From JAGIBJ01 sp032119595 (GTDB lineage Bacteria > Actinomycetota > Thermoleophilia > Solirubrobacterales > Solirubrobacteraceae), in contig JAUMBQ010000010.1 of NCBI GenBank assembly GCA_032119595.1, forward strand, positions 124,001-188,000: 64,000 nt of DNA, given 5' to 3'. Shown here piece by piece: positions 25,863 to 35,451 of this stretch (positions within the stretch are counted from its first letter, which is position 1; each line of letters opens with the position of its first letter). A model generated the notes under the pieces. That model was not told where the DNA came from. It did no database searches and saw nothing but the letters and a program-made list of their open reading frames with translations. The translations under genes were made by a program, and so were the position numbers.

Positions 25863-27008
25863 ATGTCCACGCTCATGTCCCGTCCTGCCATCCGCCACGT
25901 GTTGCGGGCGGCGGCTGTCACGGTCGCGCTGACCGCGACCGCCGCCGGCCTTGCCGCACCCGCCAGCGCTGCGCTGCCCTCGCGCGCGACGCTCGACGGG
26001 CCCGGTCGGATCTACGCCATCCGCACCTTCGAAAGCGGCAACGAGGCGACCGCCGAACAGAAGGCCGCCTGCAAGGTCGGCATGGGGCCTGAGTGGTCGG
26101 CGACGCAGATCTCGGCCCTCGACGCGCGGTACTACGCGCCGGAGATCGATGAGCGCACCGGTCTCGTGACCGACCCTGATGCTCGGCAGGTCGGCCCGAT
26201 CTTCGGGTGCGTTGGCGTGACCGGATCGCTGAAGCAGCCCGGCACGAGTTGGGGCCGGATCCCGCTGAGCCTCGGCACGATCGAGGCTCGTGGCCGCTGC
26301 AGCCTGCGCCTCTCCCCGTCGCTGGCGTTCGCGACCTACAGCGGCTGCATCCTCCCCGTCACACCGCAGGACGGCAAGAGCGGCATGGTCACCAGCGCCT
26401 CCTACACCGACCTCCTCAAGCTGCACGGCACGACGACCGGCTCCATCTGGACCGCGTTCGTCGCAGGCGCCGGCACTGCCAGCACGCCTGTCCAGCCAGT
26501 GCCGGCGCCGACGGTGCCGACCGTCGCGAACCTGAAGCACGTCGTCCTGCGGTCGGTCGGGCAGCGCTCCACGCCGCTCCTGAGCTCGGGCTGCCCGTTC
26601 GGCACCCTCAGCGCCGCCCGGGCCGACCTCCACGCGCAGACGCCGGATCCGCAGACGGCCGAGCTCATCTCACCGCCGAACGCGGCGCTGGCCGGCTGGG
26701 TGAAGCTCTGCTTCCAGGGCACGTACGGCCTGTCGACCTTCACGACCGCGTACCTCACGGTGAACGCCGGTACGGCCTCGTCGAACGTCATCAAGGCCGA
26801 AGGCACGTGCTACCACCGCGAGATCGGCCTCGCCGGCGATCTGCGCAGCCAGGCATGCGACTTTGAGCCCGTCACGCCGAAGATCGCGTTGCGCGAAGGC
26901 GTGATCACCAGCAACGGCCTCGTGCATGCCGGCAACCTCACCAGCGGGGCCAACGCCGCCGTGTGGGTCATCGGCGGTCTCGGCCCGTTCGGCACGCCCA
27001 CCTCGTAG
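25863..27008 (+). CDS. Secreted protein of unknown function, Cys-containing
   Basis: The 381-residue product has a Sec signal peptide ending APASA (about residue 36). The mature protein is Thr/Ser/Pro-rich with about eight spaced Cys residues and a Pro-Val-Pro-Ala-Pro-Thr-Val-Pro linker (about residues 220-230) dividing it in two halves. The disulfide-rich, beta-like composition suggests an extracytoplasmic binding protein, but no family is recognised. GGAGG at 25856-25860 lies only two bases before ATG 25863, so the next ATG at 25875 (14-base spacing) could be the real start. It is divergent from the GNAT gene. Confidence 0.7.
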   Translation: MSTLMSRPAIRHVLRAAAVTVALTATAAGLAAPASAALPSRATLDGPGRIYAIRTFESGNEATAEQKAACKVGMGPEWSATQISALDARYYAPEIDERTGLVTDPDARQVGPIFGCVGVTGSLKQPGTSWGRIPLSLGTIEARGRCSLRLSPSLAFATYSGCILPVTPQDGKSGMVTSASYTDLLKLHGTTTGSIWTAFVAGAGTASTPVQPVPAPTVPTVANLKHVVLRSVGQRSTPLLSSGCPFGTLSAARADLHAQTPDPQTAELISPPNAALAGWVKLCFQGTYGLSTFTTAYLTVNAGTASSNVIKAEGTCYHREIGLAGDLRSQACDFEPVTPKIALREGVITSNGLVHAGNLTSGANAAVWVIGGLGPFGTPTS

Positions 27009-27022
27009 GGCAGCCGCGTGGC

Positions 27023-27050
27023 GCCGTCGCTCGCATAGGCGGGCGACGGC
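27023..27050. terminator. Candidate bidirectional terminator
   Basis: GCCGTCGC and GCGACGGC form an 8-bp stem with a 12-base loop in the 61-base gap between the convergent secreted-protein gene and the HxlR gene. Confidence 0.45.
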
Positions 27051-27069
27051 CTCACGCAGCTAGGCCGTC

Positions 27070-27373
27070 TCAGCGGTCGCAGCCCGACCAGCCGCGCATC
27101 GCTTCGAGCATCGGAGCGAGCGCCTGGCCGCGGTCGGTGAGGGTGTACACGAAGTAGGGAGGGTTGGTCTGGACGACCGCCTTCTCGACGAGGCCCGCGG
27201 CTTCGAGTTCACGCAGACGCTCGGTCAGCATGCGGGCCGAGATGTCGCCGATCGCCTCGACGTACTCGTTGAAGCGCTGCGCCCCGAGGAGCGCGGCGAA
27301 CAGGATCGAGAGCTGCCAGCGCCGCTCGAGGAGGGCCGCCGCCTGGCGGACCTCCTCGGGGACGGGTTCACAT

Positions 27374-27390
<17 letters not shown>
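27070..27390 (-). CDS. HxlR-family winged-helix regulator
   Basis: The 106-residue product is a single HxlR domain: a Cys-containing N-terminus (CRRCEPVPEEV), the recognition region ISARMLTERLRELEAAGLVE, and the wing TNPPYFVYTLTDRG. HxlR proteins are small dimeric regulators, often redox- or aldehyde-responsive. Its start lies 17 bases inside the end of lon, so it is probably co-transcribed with lon. Cys4 and Cys7 near the N-terminus could be a redox switch (inference). Confidence 0.85.
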
Positions 27391-29677
<2,287 letters not shown>

Positions 29678-29697
29678 GCGCTACGAGTCCTCAGCAG

Positions 29698-29712
29698 GTT
29701 ACGATTCGTAAC
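29698..29712. promoter_or_regulatory. Palindrome GTTACGA-T-TCGTAAC in the lon promoter
   Basis: A perfect 7-bp inverted repeat with a one-base centre, about 20 bases upstream of the lon start and overlapping a TAACCT hexamer on the minus strand. It is flanked by a further inverted pair, GCGCTA (29678-29683) and TAGCGC (29721-29726). It does not match the HAIR or ClgR consensus as I know them. Confidence 0.5.
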
Positions 29713-29790
29713 GTTGATGCTAGCGCCATGAGATTTCTTCTTCGACCCATGCGCGGATTGGCGCGTACCCGCTCCAAGTGACCCAAGCGC

Positions 29791-29970
29791 GCCCCGGCGT
29801 GAACGGCCAAAATCTGTCGTCAGAGCAACAACTCATGGCCGCTCAGCGCGGGCCCCGGCGTGAACGGCCAAAATCTGTCGTCAAAGCAACAACTCATGGC
29901 CGCTCAGCGCGGGCCCCGGCGTGAACGGCCAAAATCTGTCGTCAGAGCAACATGTTTTGGCCGCTCAGCG
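29791..29970. repeat. Three tandem 61-bp palindromic repeats
   Basis: Units start at 29791, 29852 and 29913 with an exact 61-base period; the third is 58 bases. Units 1 and 2 differ at one base. Unit 3 has TGTTT in place of ACTCA in the middle. Each unit holds an inverted pair (GAACGGCCA with TGGCCGCTC). In unit 3 the swap extends the perfect pairing to CGGCCAAAA/TTTTGGCCG. The mismatch becomes a G-U pair only when read on the minus strand, so a minus-strand RNA hairpin is favoured. A further 13-base piece of the unit end, TGGCCGCTCAGCG, lies at 29992-30004 across the stop of the next gene. Confidence 0.9.
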
Positions 29971-29998
29971 TTGCCGGGATCTCGGCGTGGCTGGCCGC

Positions 29999-30937
29999 TC
30001 AGCGCTTGAGGGCGGCTCGGAGGAAGGTGGCCATTTCGGCGCGGGCTTCGGCGGCTTCGGGCACGTGGTGCTGGGTGTTGAAGGCGTGCCAGAGGTTCTC
30101 CCAGACGCGGAGTTCGGCTTGGGCACCTGCGCGGCGGAGCTTCCAGTAGAGGCGAGTGCAGTCGCTGAGGAAGACGTCACGCGTGCCGGTGGTGAGCATC
30201 GCCGGCGGGAAGGTGGCGTCGAAGTCCGCGTAGATGGGGGAGAGGAGCGGGTGGTCGAGAGGCTCGTCGCCCGCGTAGATCATCGCGCCGCCGAGGATCT
30301 CGTCGCGGTAGCGCAGGACGGGGTCGCGGCCGTCATTGGCGGTGCGGCTATCGCCGTTGCCAGTGAGGTCGGTACATGGCGTGAACAGGCCGAGCGCTAG
30401 CGGCGCGGGCAACCCCTCGCTCAGGATGCGGCAGGTGAGGCCGAGGGCGAGGTTCGCGCCGGCTGACACCCCGAAGACCACCCACTTGCCGCCGATCTCC
30501 TCGGTCAGCGCGCGGTACGCGGTCACCGCCTGCTCGAGTGCCACCGGGAACCGTGCTTCGGGGGCCAGCGCGTAGTTGACCGACAAGACGGGAAGGCCGA
30601 GGGCGTCGGCCATCAGCACGGAGGTCATGTCGTTCGCGAGACCGCCGACCCACCCGCCGCCATGAAGAAACAGCGCATGCCCGATCGTGGTGCCCGGGCG
30701 AGGCGAGGGCCGGACATCCGCGATCTCGACGCCGCCAGCAGATCGCCACGCGACCGTGACCCCAAGCCGCTCGGCTACCTCCGCGACGACCGGCATCCGA
30801 GCGGTCGCCTGGGCCGCCCGCATCGCCCGTGCGGCCTCGGCGGTGAACTCGCCTTGTACCCGCGCATACGGTCGCCCGTCGAGAATCGCCTGAGCCTCCG
30901 GACTCAGCGGATCGGGCTGGAAGAAGGCGTCGCTCAC
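29999..30937 (-). CDS. Alpha/beta hydrolase, HSL (hormone-sensitive lipase) type
   Basis: A 312-residue cytoplasmic esterase: FLHGGGWVGG (oxyanion hole), FGVSAGANLALG (nucleophile Ser), GTRDVFLSD (acid) and NLWHAFN (His). It probably hydrolyses short-chain esters. GTG 30937 is supported by TAGTCT 7 bases upstream and by the start of homology. It is head-to-head with ybaK across 48 bases. Its stop codon lies inside a partial copy of the 61-bp repeat, and its transcript would read into the repeat array. Confidence 0.87.
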   Translation of the reverse strand: MSDAFFQPDPLSPEAQAILDGRPYARVQGEFTAEAARAMRAAQATARMPVVAEVAERLGVTVAWRSAGGVEIADVRPSPRPGTTIGHALFLHGGGWVGGLANDMTSVLMADALGLPVLSVNYALAPEARFPVALEQAVTAYRALTEEIGGKWVVFGVSAGANLALGLTCRILSEGLPAPLALGLFTPCTDLTGNGDSRTANDGRDPVLRYRDEILGGAMIYAGDEPLDHPLLSPIYADFDATFPPAMLTTGTRDVFLSDCTRLYWKLRRAGAQAELRVWENLWHAFNTQHHVPEAAEARAEMATFLRAALKR

Positions 30938-30944
30938 TCGGTCC

Positions 30945-30950
30945 AGACTA
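30945..30950 (-). promoter_or_regulatory. -10 hexamer TAGTCT, leaderless promoter for the esterase
   Basis: On the minus strand TAGTCT ends 7 bases before the GTG at 30937. Confidence 0.55.
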
Positions 30951-30972
30951 CGAGTGCGCCGTCCGCCATCCC

Positions 30973-30978
30973 TACACT
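30973..30978 (+). promoter_or_regulatory. -10 hexamer TACACT, leaderless promoter for ybaK
   Basis: TACACT ends 7 bases before the ATG at 30986. With 30945-30950 it makes a compact back-to-back pair of leaderless promoters within 48 bases. Confidence 0.55.
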
Positions 30979-30985
30979 CTCGCCG

Positions 30986-31453
30986 ATGGCTGGCAGAGCG
31001 ACGCCCGCGACTCGGCTCGCCAAACAGGCCGGGATCGCCTTCACCGTCCACGAGTACGAGCACGACCCCGCCGCGCCGTCGTTCGCGCTGGAGGCCGTCG
31101 AGGCGCTCGGGGTTCCGGCCGACCGGGTCTTCAAGACGCTCGTCGTTTTGCGCGACGAAAAACCCACGGTCTGTGTCATCCCCGCCGGCGCGACGCTCGA
31201 CCTCCACACCCTCGGCAAACGCACCGCGATGGCCCCGACGGATCGCGCCGAAAAGGTGACCGGCTATGTCGCTGGCGGCATCAGCCCGCTCGGCCAGCGC
31301 CGCCCGTTCCCGACCCTCGTCGATGACAGCGCGCTGGCCCACGACACCGTCTTCGTGAGCGCCGGCCGTCGCGGGTTGGAGATCGAACTCGACCCCGCCG
31401 ACCTCGTCGCGCTCACGAGCGCCGAGGTCCGAATGATCCGACGCGACGCCTAG
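30986..31453 (+). CDS. ybaK: Cys-tRNA(Pro)/Cys-tRNA(Cys) deacylase, YbaK/EbsC type
   Basis: The 155-residue product is a single YbaK domain that hydrolyses mischarged Cys-tRNA(Pro). The expected residues are present: VFKTLV with the conserved Lys, LGKRTAM, and GGISPLGQRR in the substrate pocket. The length matches E. coli YbaK (159). A TACACT hexamer 7 bases before the ATG supports this start. Confidence 0.92.
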   Translation: MAGRATPATRLAKQAGIAFTVHEYEHDPAAPSFALEAVEALGVPADRVFKTLVVLRDEKPTVCVIPAGATLDLHTLGKRTAMAPTDRAEKVTGYVAGGISPLGQRRPFPTLVDDSALAHDTVFVSAGRRGLEIELDPADLVALTSAEVRMIRRDA

Positions 31454-31588
31454 CGGCTGCCGCGATTCCGTCAAGCTGACGACGAGTGACGGAGGTCACG
31501 CCCTGCGACCGATGAGTTCCGGTCGGCGTGAGGGTCTCCACCACCGAATGCGGGGCACGCCCGCACTTTGCCCGACCGAAGGATCCAG

Positions 31589-33076
31589 ATGGCCATGAAG
31601 ACCGAAGCCGGCACCGACCGAAGTCGATGGATCGCGCTCTATGTGCTGTGCACCGGCGTGCTCATGATCGTCCTCGACGTGACCGTCGTCAACGTGGCGT
31701 TGCCGTCGATCCAAGACGACCTCGGGTTCACGCAATCGAGCCTTGCGTGGGTCGTCAACGGCTACCTCGTGCCGTTCGGCGGACTGCTCCTGCTCGCCGG
31801 CCGGCTCAGTGACCTGGCCGGTCGCCGCAAGCTCTTCCTCGCCGGGCTCGTCGTGTTCGTCGGCGCGTCCGCCCTTTGCGGCTTCTCCCAAAGCAAGGAG
31901 ATGCTGGTCGGGGCCCGGTTCATCCAGGGTGTGGGCGGCGCGCTCGCCTCAGCCGTCGTGCTGGGCATGATCGTCACGATGTTCCCGGAGCCCCGCGAGC
32001 AGGCGAAGGCGATCGGCACATTCACGTTCGTCGCTGTCGCGGGCGGCACGATCGGCCTGCTCGTCGGTGGCGTGCTCACTGAGGGACTGTCGTGGCACTG
32101 GATCTTCTTCATCAACGTGCCGATCGGCGCGGCGACGGTGCTGCTCGCGACCCGCGTGCTGCCCGCTGACCAAGGCATTGGGTTCGCCAGCGGCGCCGAC
32201 CTGCCAGGCGCCACCTTGATCACGAGCGGCCTGATGCTGAGCGTCTACACGATCGTCAGGGCCGCCGACGACGATTGGACGTCGGCACCGACCCTCATCC
32301 TCGGCGCGGTATCCATCGCGCTGCTCGCCGCCTTCGTGATCCGCGAGGCGATGGCCAGCAATCCGCTGATGCCGCTGCGGATCTTCCGCGCGCCAAACAT
32401 CGCGGCCGCCAACCTGATCATCGGCCTGGCGATGGTCGGCCTGTTCGGCATCGGCTTCCTCGGCGCCCTCTACCTCCAGCGGGTCCTGGCCTACAGCCCG
32501 GTTGAAGTTGGCTTCGCGTTCTTGCCCGCGACGCTGATCATGGGCGCGCTGTCCCTGAAATACACGGAGGGTGTGATCACCAAGTTCGGTCCGCGTGCGG
32601 TGCTCATCACGGGGCTGTCGCTCGTTGGGGTCGCCCTGCTGCTGCTGGCCCGCGCCCCGGTAAACGGTGACTACCTGATCGACGTCCTTCCGTCGATGGT
32701 CGTGCAGGGATTCGGCGCTGGCCTCGCCTTCCCGGCGCTCATGATGCTTGCGATGTCGGGGGCGGCGCCCGAGGAAGCAGGGCTCGCGTCCGGCCTCATC
32801 AACACGACCCAGCAGGTCGGCGGCGCCTTGGGCCTCGCCGTCCTCGCAACGCTGTCGGCCACCCGGGCCGACGGCCTGATCGCCGACGGTCGGTCTGAGG
32901 CCGCCGCCCTCACCAGCGGCTACCACCTCGCCTTCATCATCGGGGCCGCCTGCGTGGCAGTCTCGGTCGCCCTCGCGGTGGCGGCGATCAAGTCGCCGAC
33001 GGCCCCGCCGGCCGCCGGACCGAGCGATGAGACCCCGGCACCCGGGACTGAGTCTCTCGCGGCGATGAGTTCTTGA
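31589..33076 (+). CDS. DHA2-family MFS multidrug exporter
   Basis: A 495-residue, 14-helix drug:H+ antiporter of the EmrB/QacA family. Motif C-like and family motifs are visible: LDVTVVNVALPSIQ in helix 1, GRLSDLAGRRK (motif A), and VLGMIVTMFPEPREQAKAIG in the helix 4-5 region. ATG 31589 is preceded by GAAGGA. A CCGTCA-N13-TGACGG inverted repeat lies upstream at 31468-31492 and may be the operator of an unlinked regulator. No regulator gene is adjacent. Confidence 0.9.
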   Translation: MAMKTEAGTDRSRWIALYVLCTGVLMIVLDVTVVNVALPSIQDDLGFTQSSLAWVVNGYLVPFGGLLLLAGRLSDLAGRRKLFLAGLVVFVGASALCGFSQSKEMLVGARFIQGVGGALASAVVLGMIVTMFPEPREQAKAIGTFTFVAVAGGTIGLLVGGVLTEGLSWHWIFFINVPIGAATVLLATRVLPADQGIGFASGADLPGATLITSGLMLSVYTIVRAADDDWTSAPTLILGAVSIALLAAFVIREAMASNPLMPLRIFRAPNIAAANLIIGLAMVGLFGIGFLGALYLQRVLAYSPVEVGFAFLPATLIMGALSLKYTEGVITKFGPRAVLITGLSLVGVALLLLARAPVNGDYLIDVLPSMVVQGFGAGLAFPALMMLAMSGAAPEEAGLASGLINTTQQVGGALGLAVLATLSATRADGLIADGRSEAAALTSGYHLAFIIGAACVAVSVALAVAAIKSPTAPPAAGPSDETPAPGTESLAAMSS

Positions 33077-33129
33077 CGCGGACCCGGTCTATACCTACGA
33101 GAGCGACTTCTCCGAAGGAGAGCACCACC

Positions 33130-33516
33130 ATGTTCAAGGACACCCCGGCGTTCAGCGGCTTCTCGGTCGATGATGCCGACCAGGCGAAGCAGTTCTACGG
33201 GGAGACGCTCGGGATCGAGGTGGAGGACGCCGAGATGGGCGGCATGCTGCTCCTGCATCTGGGTGGCGGCGGCCCGCCGACCATCGTGTATCCCAAGCCG
33301 AACCACGAGCCGGCGACGTTCACGATCCTGAACTTCCCGGTCGCCGATGTGGAGGCCACGGTCGACGCGCTCGTGGCCAAAGGCGTGACGTTCGAGCAGT
33401 ACGGCTCGCAAGAGATGCCGCAGGATGCGAAGGGCATCATGCGCGGCCACGGGCCTGACATCGCCTGGTTCAAAGACCCGGCGGGCAACGTGCTCAGCAT
33501 CCTCAGCGAAGGCTGA
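33130..33516 (+). CDS. VOC-family protein
   Basis: A 128-residue VOC-fold protein: DDADQAKQFYGETLGIEV in the first half, and HGPDIAWFKDPAGNVLSILSE in the second with the terminal Glu. The first-half metal ligand His is not obvious, so it may lack metal activity. ATG 33130 has GGAG at good spacing. It lies 53 bases after the exporter gene; a shared role in resistance to one compound is possible but not shown. Confidence 0.85.
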   Translation: MFKDTPAFSGFSVDDADQAKQFYGETLGIEVEDAEMGGMLLLHLGGGGPPTIVYPKPNHEPATFTILNFPVADVEATVDALVAKGVTFEQYGSQEMPQDAKGIMRGHGPDIAWFKDPAGNVLSILSEG

Positions 33517-33550
33517 CCGGCAACTGGCCGGTCGGCGCCTCGCCTGCGGC

Positions 33551-33556
33551 TAGGCT
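33551..33556 (+). promoter_or_regulatory. -10 hexamer TAGGCT, leaderless promoter for the cyclase
   Basis: TAGGCT ends 7 bases before the ATG at 33564. Confidence 0.5.
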
Positions 33557-33563
33557 GCCGCCG

Positions 33564-34709
33564 ATGGCCGAGCCCGACAGTTTCGACGAAGCCGGCCTCC
33601 TCGACGGCCTGAGCGGCGCCGCGTACGACGAGCGACTCGACCTGCTCCGGTACCTGCGCGAGGAATTCGGCATGTCGGACGAGGCCATGCGCCAGTCGAC
33701 GCAGGCCGGGACGATCGTGCTCGCCGCCGCTGGGCGCAAGGTGGGCGTGGGGGAGCGATACAGCGCCGCAGACATCAGCCGCCTGGCCGAGATCGACGTG
33801 AACTTGTGGACCTCGCTCGTCCGAGCGTCCGGGCTCCCGGCGCCGATCGATCCTGCCGCGATCGCGTACAGCGAGACGCACCTCGAAGCCGCGCGGTCGA
33901 TTCAGGCGTTCATCGTCGCGGGCGTGCAGGCCGACCAGCTCGTGAACGTCGCACGAGTCCTCGGGCGCGGGCTGTCGCAGGCGGCCGACATGATGCGCCA
34001 GACCGTGATGGAGATCGCGATCGCCCCCGGCGTCTCGGAGACCCAGCTCGCCACGACCTACGCCTCGACGACCGAGGGCCTGACGCCGATGCTCGGGCCG
34101 CTGCTGGAGCAGATGCTCCGTCTGCACCTCCACAACGCCGTCCGCGACGAGATCGTCACCGAGACCGAACGCCGCGACGGCGCCCTGCCCGGCGCCCGCG
34201 AGGTCAGCGTCGCCTTCGCCGATCTCGTTGGCTTCACCAAGCTCGGCGAGCAGCTGGCTCCGGCCGACTTGGAGCAGGTTGCGGATCGACTCGTCGCGCT
34301 CACCGGCCAAGTCATCGATCCGCGCGTGCGGCTCGTGAAGTCGGTCGGCGACGCCGTATTGCTGGTCTCCCCCGAGCCGGCAGCGCTCGTCGAGACCGCC
34401 TTCGCTCTGCTCGAGCTCATCGAGGAACAGGGCAACGACTTCCCGCAGGTCCGGATCGGGCTTGCGCACGGCGAAGCGATGGGGCGAGGCGGCGACTGGT
34501 TTGGCCGGCCGGTCAACCTGGCGAGCCGGATCACCGGTGTGGCCCGCGCAGGCTCGATCGTCGCCGACGCCGCACTGCACCACGCCATGGAGGACGACGC
34601 CACGGTCGTGTGGTCGTCGGTCGGTGAGCGGCGGCTCAAAGGCATCAAGGCGCCGGTACGGCTGTACCGCGCGCGCCGCCCCAAGCCGCCTGGTTCGAGC
34701 AAACGCTGA
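33564..34709 (+). CDS. Class III adenylate cyclase with Rv1264/Rv2212-like N-terminal regulatory domain
   Basis: The 381-residue product has an N-terminal helical regulatory region (1-205) followed by a class III cyclase domain (210-370). Cyclase residues seen: FADLVGFT (first metal Asp, about 219), LVKSVGDAV (substrate Lys and second metal Asp, about 262) and VNLASRIT (transition-state Asn/Arg). The length and layout match mycobacterial Rv1264, whose N-terminal domain is autoinhibitory and pH-sensing (established). The same control here is inference. It makes cAMP in the cytoplasm as a homodimer. Confidence 0.88.
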   Translation: MAEPDSFDEAGLLDGLSGAAYDERLDLLRYLREEFGMSDEAMRQSTQAGTIVLAAAGRKVGVGERYSAADISRLAEIDVNLWTSLVRASGLPAPIDPAAIAYSETHLEAARSIQAFIVAGVQADQLVNVARVLGRGLSQAADMMRQTVMEIAIAPGVSETQLATTYASTTEGLTPMLGPLLEQMLRLHLHNAVRDEIVTETERRDGALPGAREVSVAFADLVGFTKLGEQLAPADLEQVADRLVALTGQVIDPRVRLVKSVGDAVLLVSPEPAALVETAFALLELIEEQGNDFPQVRIGLAHGEAMGRGGDWFGRPVNLASRITGVARAGSIVADAALHHAMEDDATVVWSSVGERRLKGIKAPVRLYRARRPKPPGSSKR

Positions 34710-34756
34710 TCACGCCCTGAGCTCGGAGGCGCCTGCCTAGCTGGCACACTCGTGCC

Positions 34757-35404
34757 ATGGCCGGCTCCCGCTTTCAGCGTCCCGAACTCGATCCCGACCG
34801 CCGCCGCGGACTGGTCTTCATTGCCATCACGGCCGCGATCATGTGGGTCTCGGAGATCATCGACGCGCTGCCGCGGGTCGATCTTGATCAGTACGGCGTC
34901 CACCCGCGACACATCGACGGACTCGACGGCATCCTGTGGATGCCGTTCCTCCACGGCGGGTTCGACCATCTGATCGGTAATACCGTCCCGTACCTGGTGC
35001 TCGGCGGCATGATTGCGCTCAGTGGGCTGGCGCGGGTCGTGTCGGTCTTCGCGATCGTCGCGGTCGTCGGTGGGCTCGGAACCTGGATCGTCGCGCCCGA
35101 GAACTCCGTGCATATCGGGGCCAGCGGCATCGTCTTCGGCTTCGCCGCGTACCTCGTGGCGCGGTGGGTGTACACCCGGCGGGCCGCCCACGTGTTTGCC
35201 GGCGTGCTCGTCTGTGCCGTTTGGGGCGGCGCGCTGCTCAGCGGGCTCGTGCCGACCGACGGTGTCTCGTGGCAAGGTCACCTGTTCGGCGGCCTGGGCG
35301 GGATCGTCGCCGCCGTCCTGCTGGATCGGCGCGAGAGTCGTCGCAGTCGGGGGCTCAGCGGCGCCGGCGACGCCGCGAGTCGCTCGCGACGCTTCCTGCG
35401 CTAA
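34757..35404 (+). CDS. Rhomboid-family intramembrane serine protease
   Basis: A 215-residue, six-helix membrane protease. The catalytic dyad is visible as Ser123 in GASG and His175 in WQGHLFGG, with HLIGNT supplying oxyanion-hole His/Asn residues. It cleaves transmembrane helices of unknown substrates. The C-terminal tail is Arg/Ser-rich and cytosolic. A weak CACACT hexamer lies 6 bases before the ATG. Confidence 0.9.
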   Translation: MAGSRFQRPELDPDRRRGLVFIAITAAIMWVSEIIDALPRVDLDQYGVHPRHIDGLDGILWMPFLHGGFDHLIGNTVPYLVLGGMIALSGLARVVSVFAIVAVVGGLGTWIVAPENSVHIGASGIVFGFAAYLVARWVYTRRAAHVFAGVLVCAVWGGALLSGLVPTDGVSWQGHLFGGLGGIVAAVLLDRRESRRSRGLSGAGDAASRSRRFLR

Positions 35405-35451
35405 GGCCGAGCGTCGGCCGGGGCGGCCAGGCGGCTGTCGCCGGCCGCGGG

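Noticed and set aside
29791..29970. CRISPR array
   Set aside because: Units are direct tandem copies of 61 bases with no variable spacers, and no cas gene is present.
33130..33516. Operon of DHA2 exporter and VOC protein as a defined resistance system
   Set aside because: The gap is 53 bases with its own Shine-Dalgarno sequence, and TATACC/TACGAG promoter-like sequence lies between them, so co-transcription is not evident.
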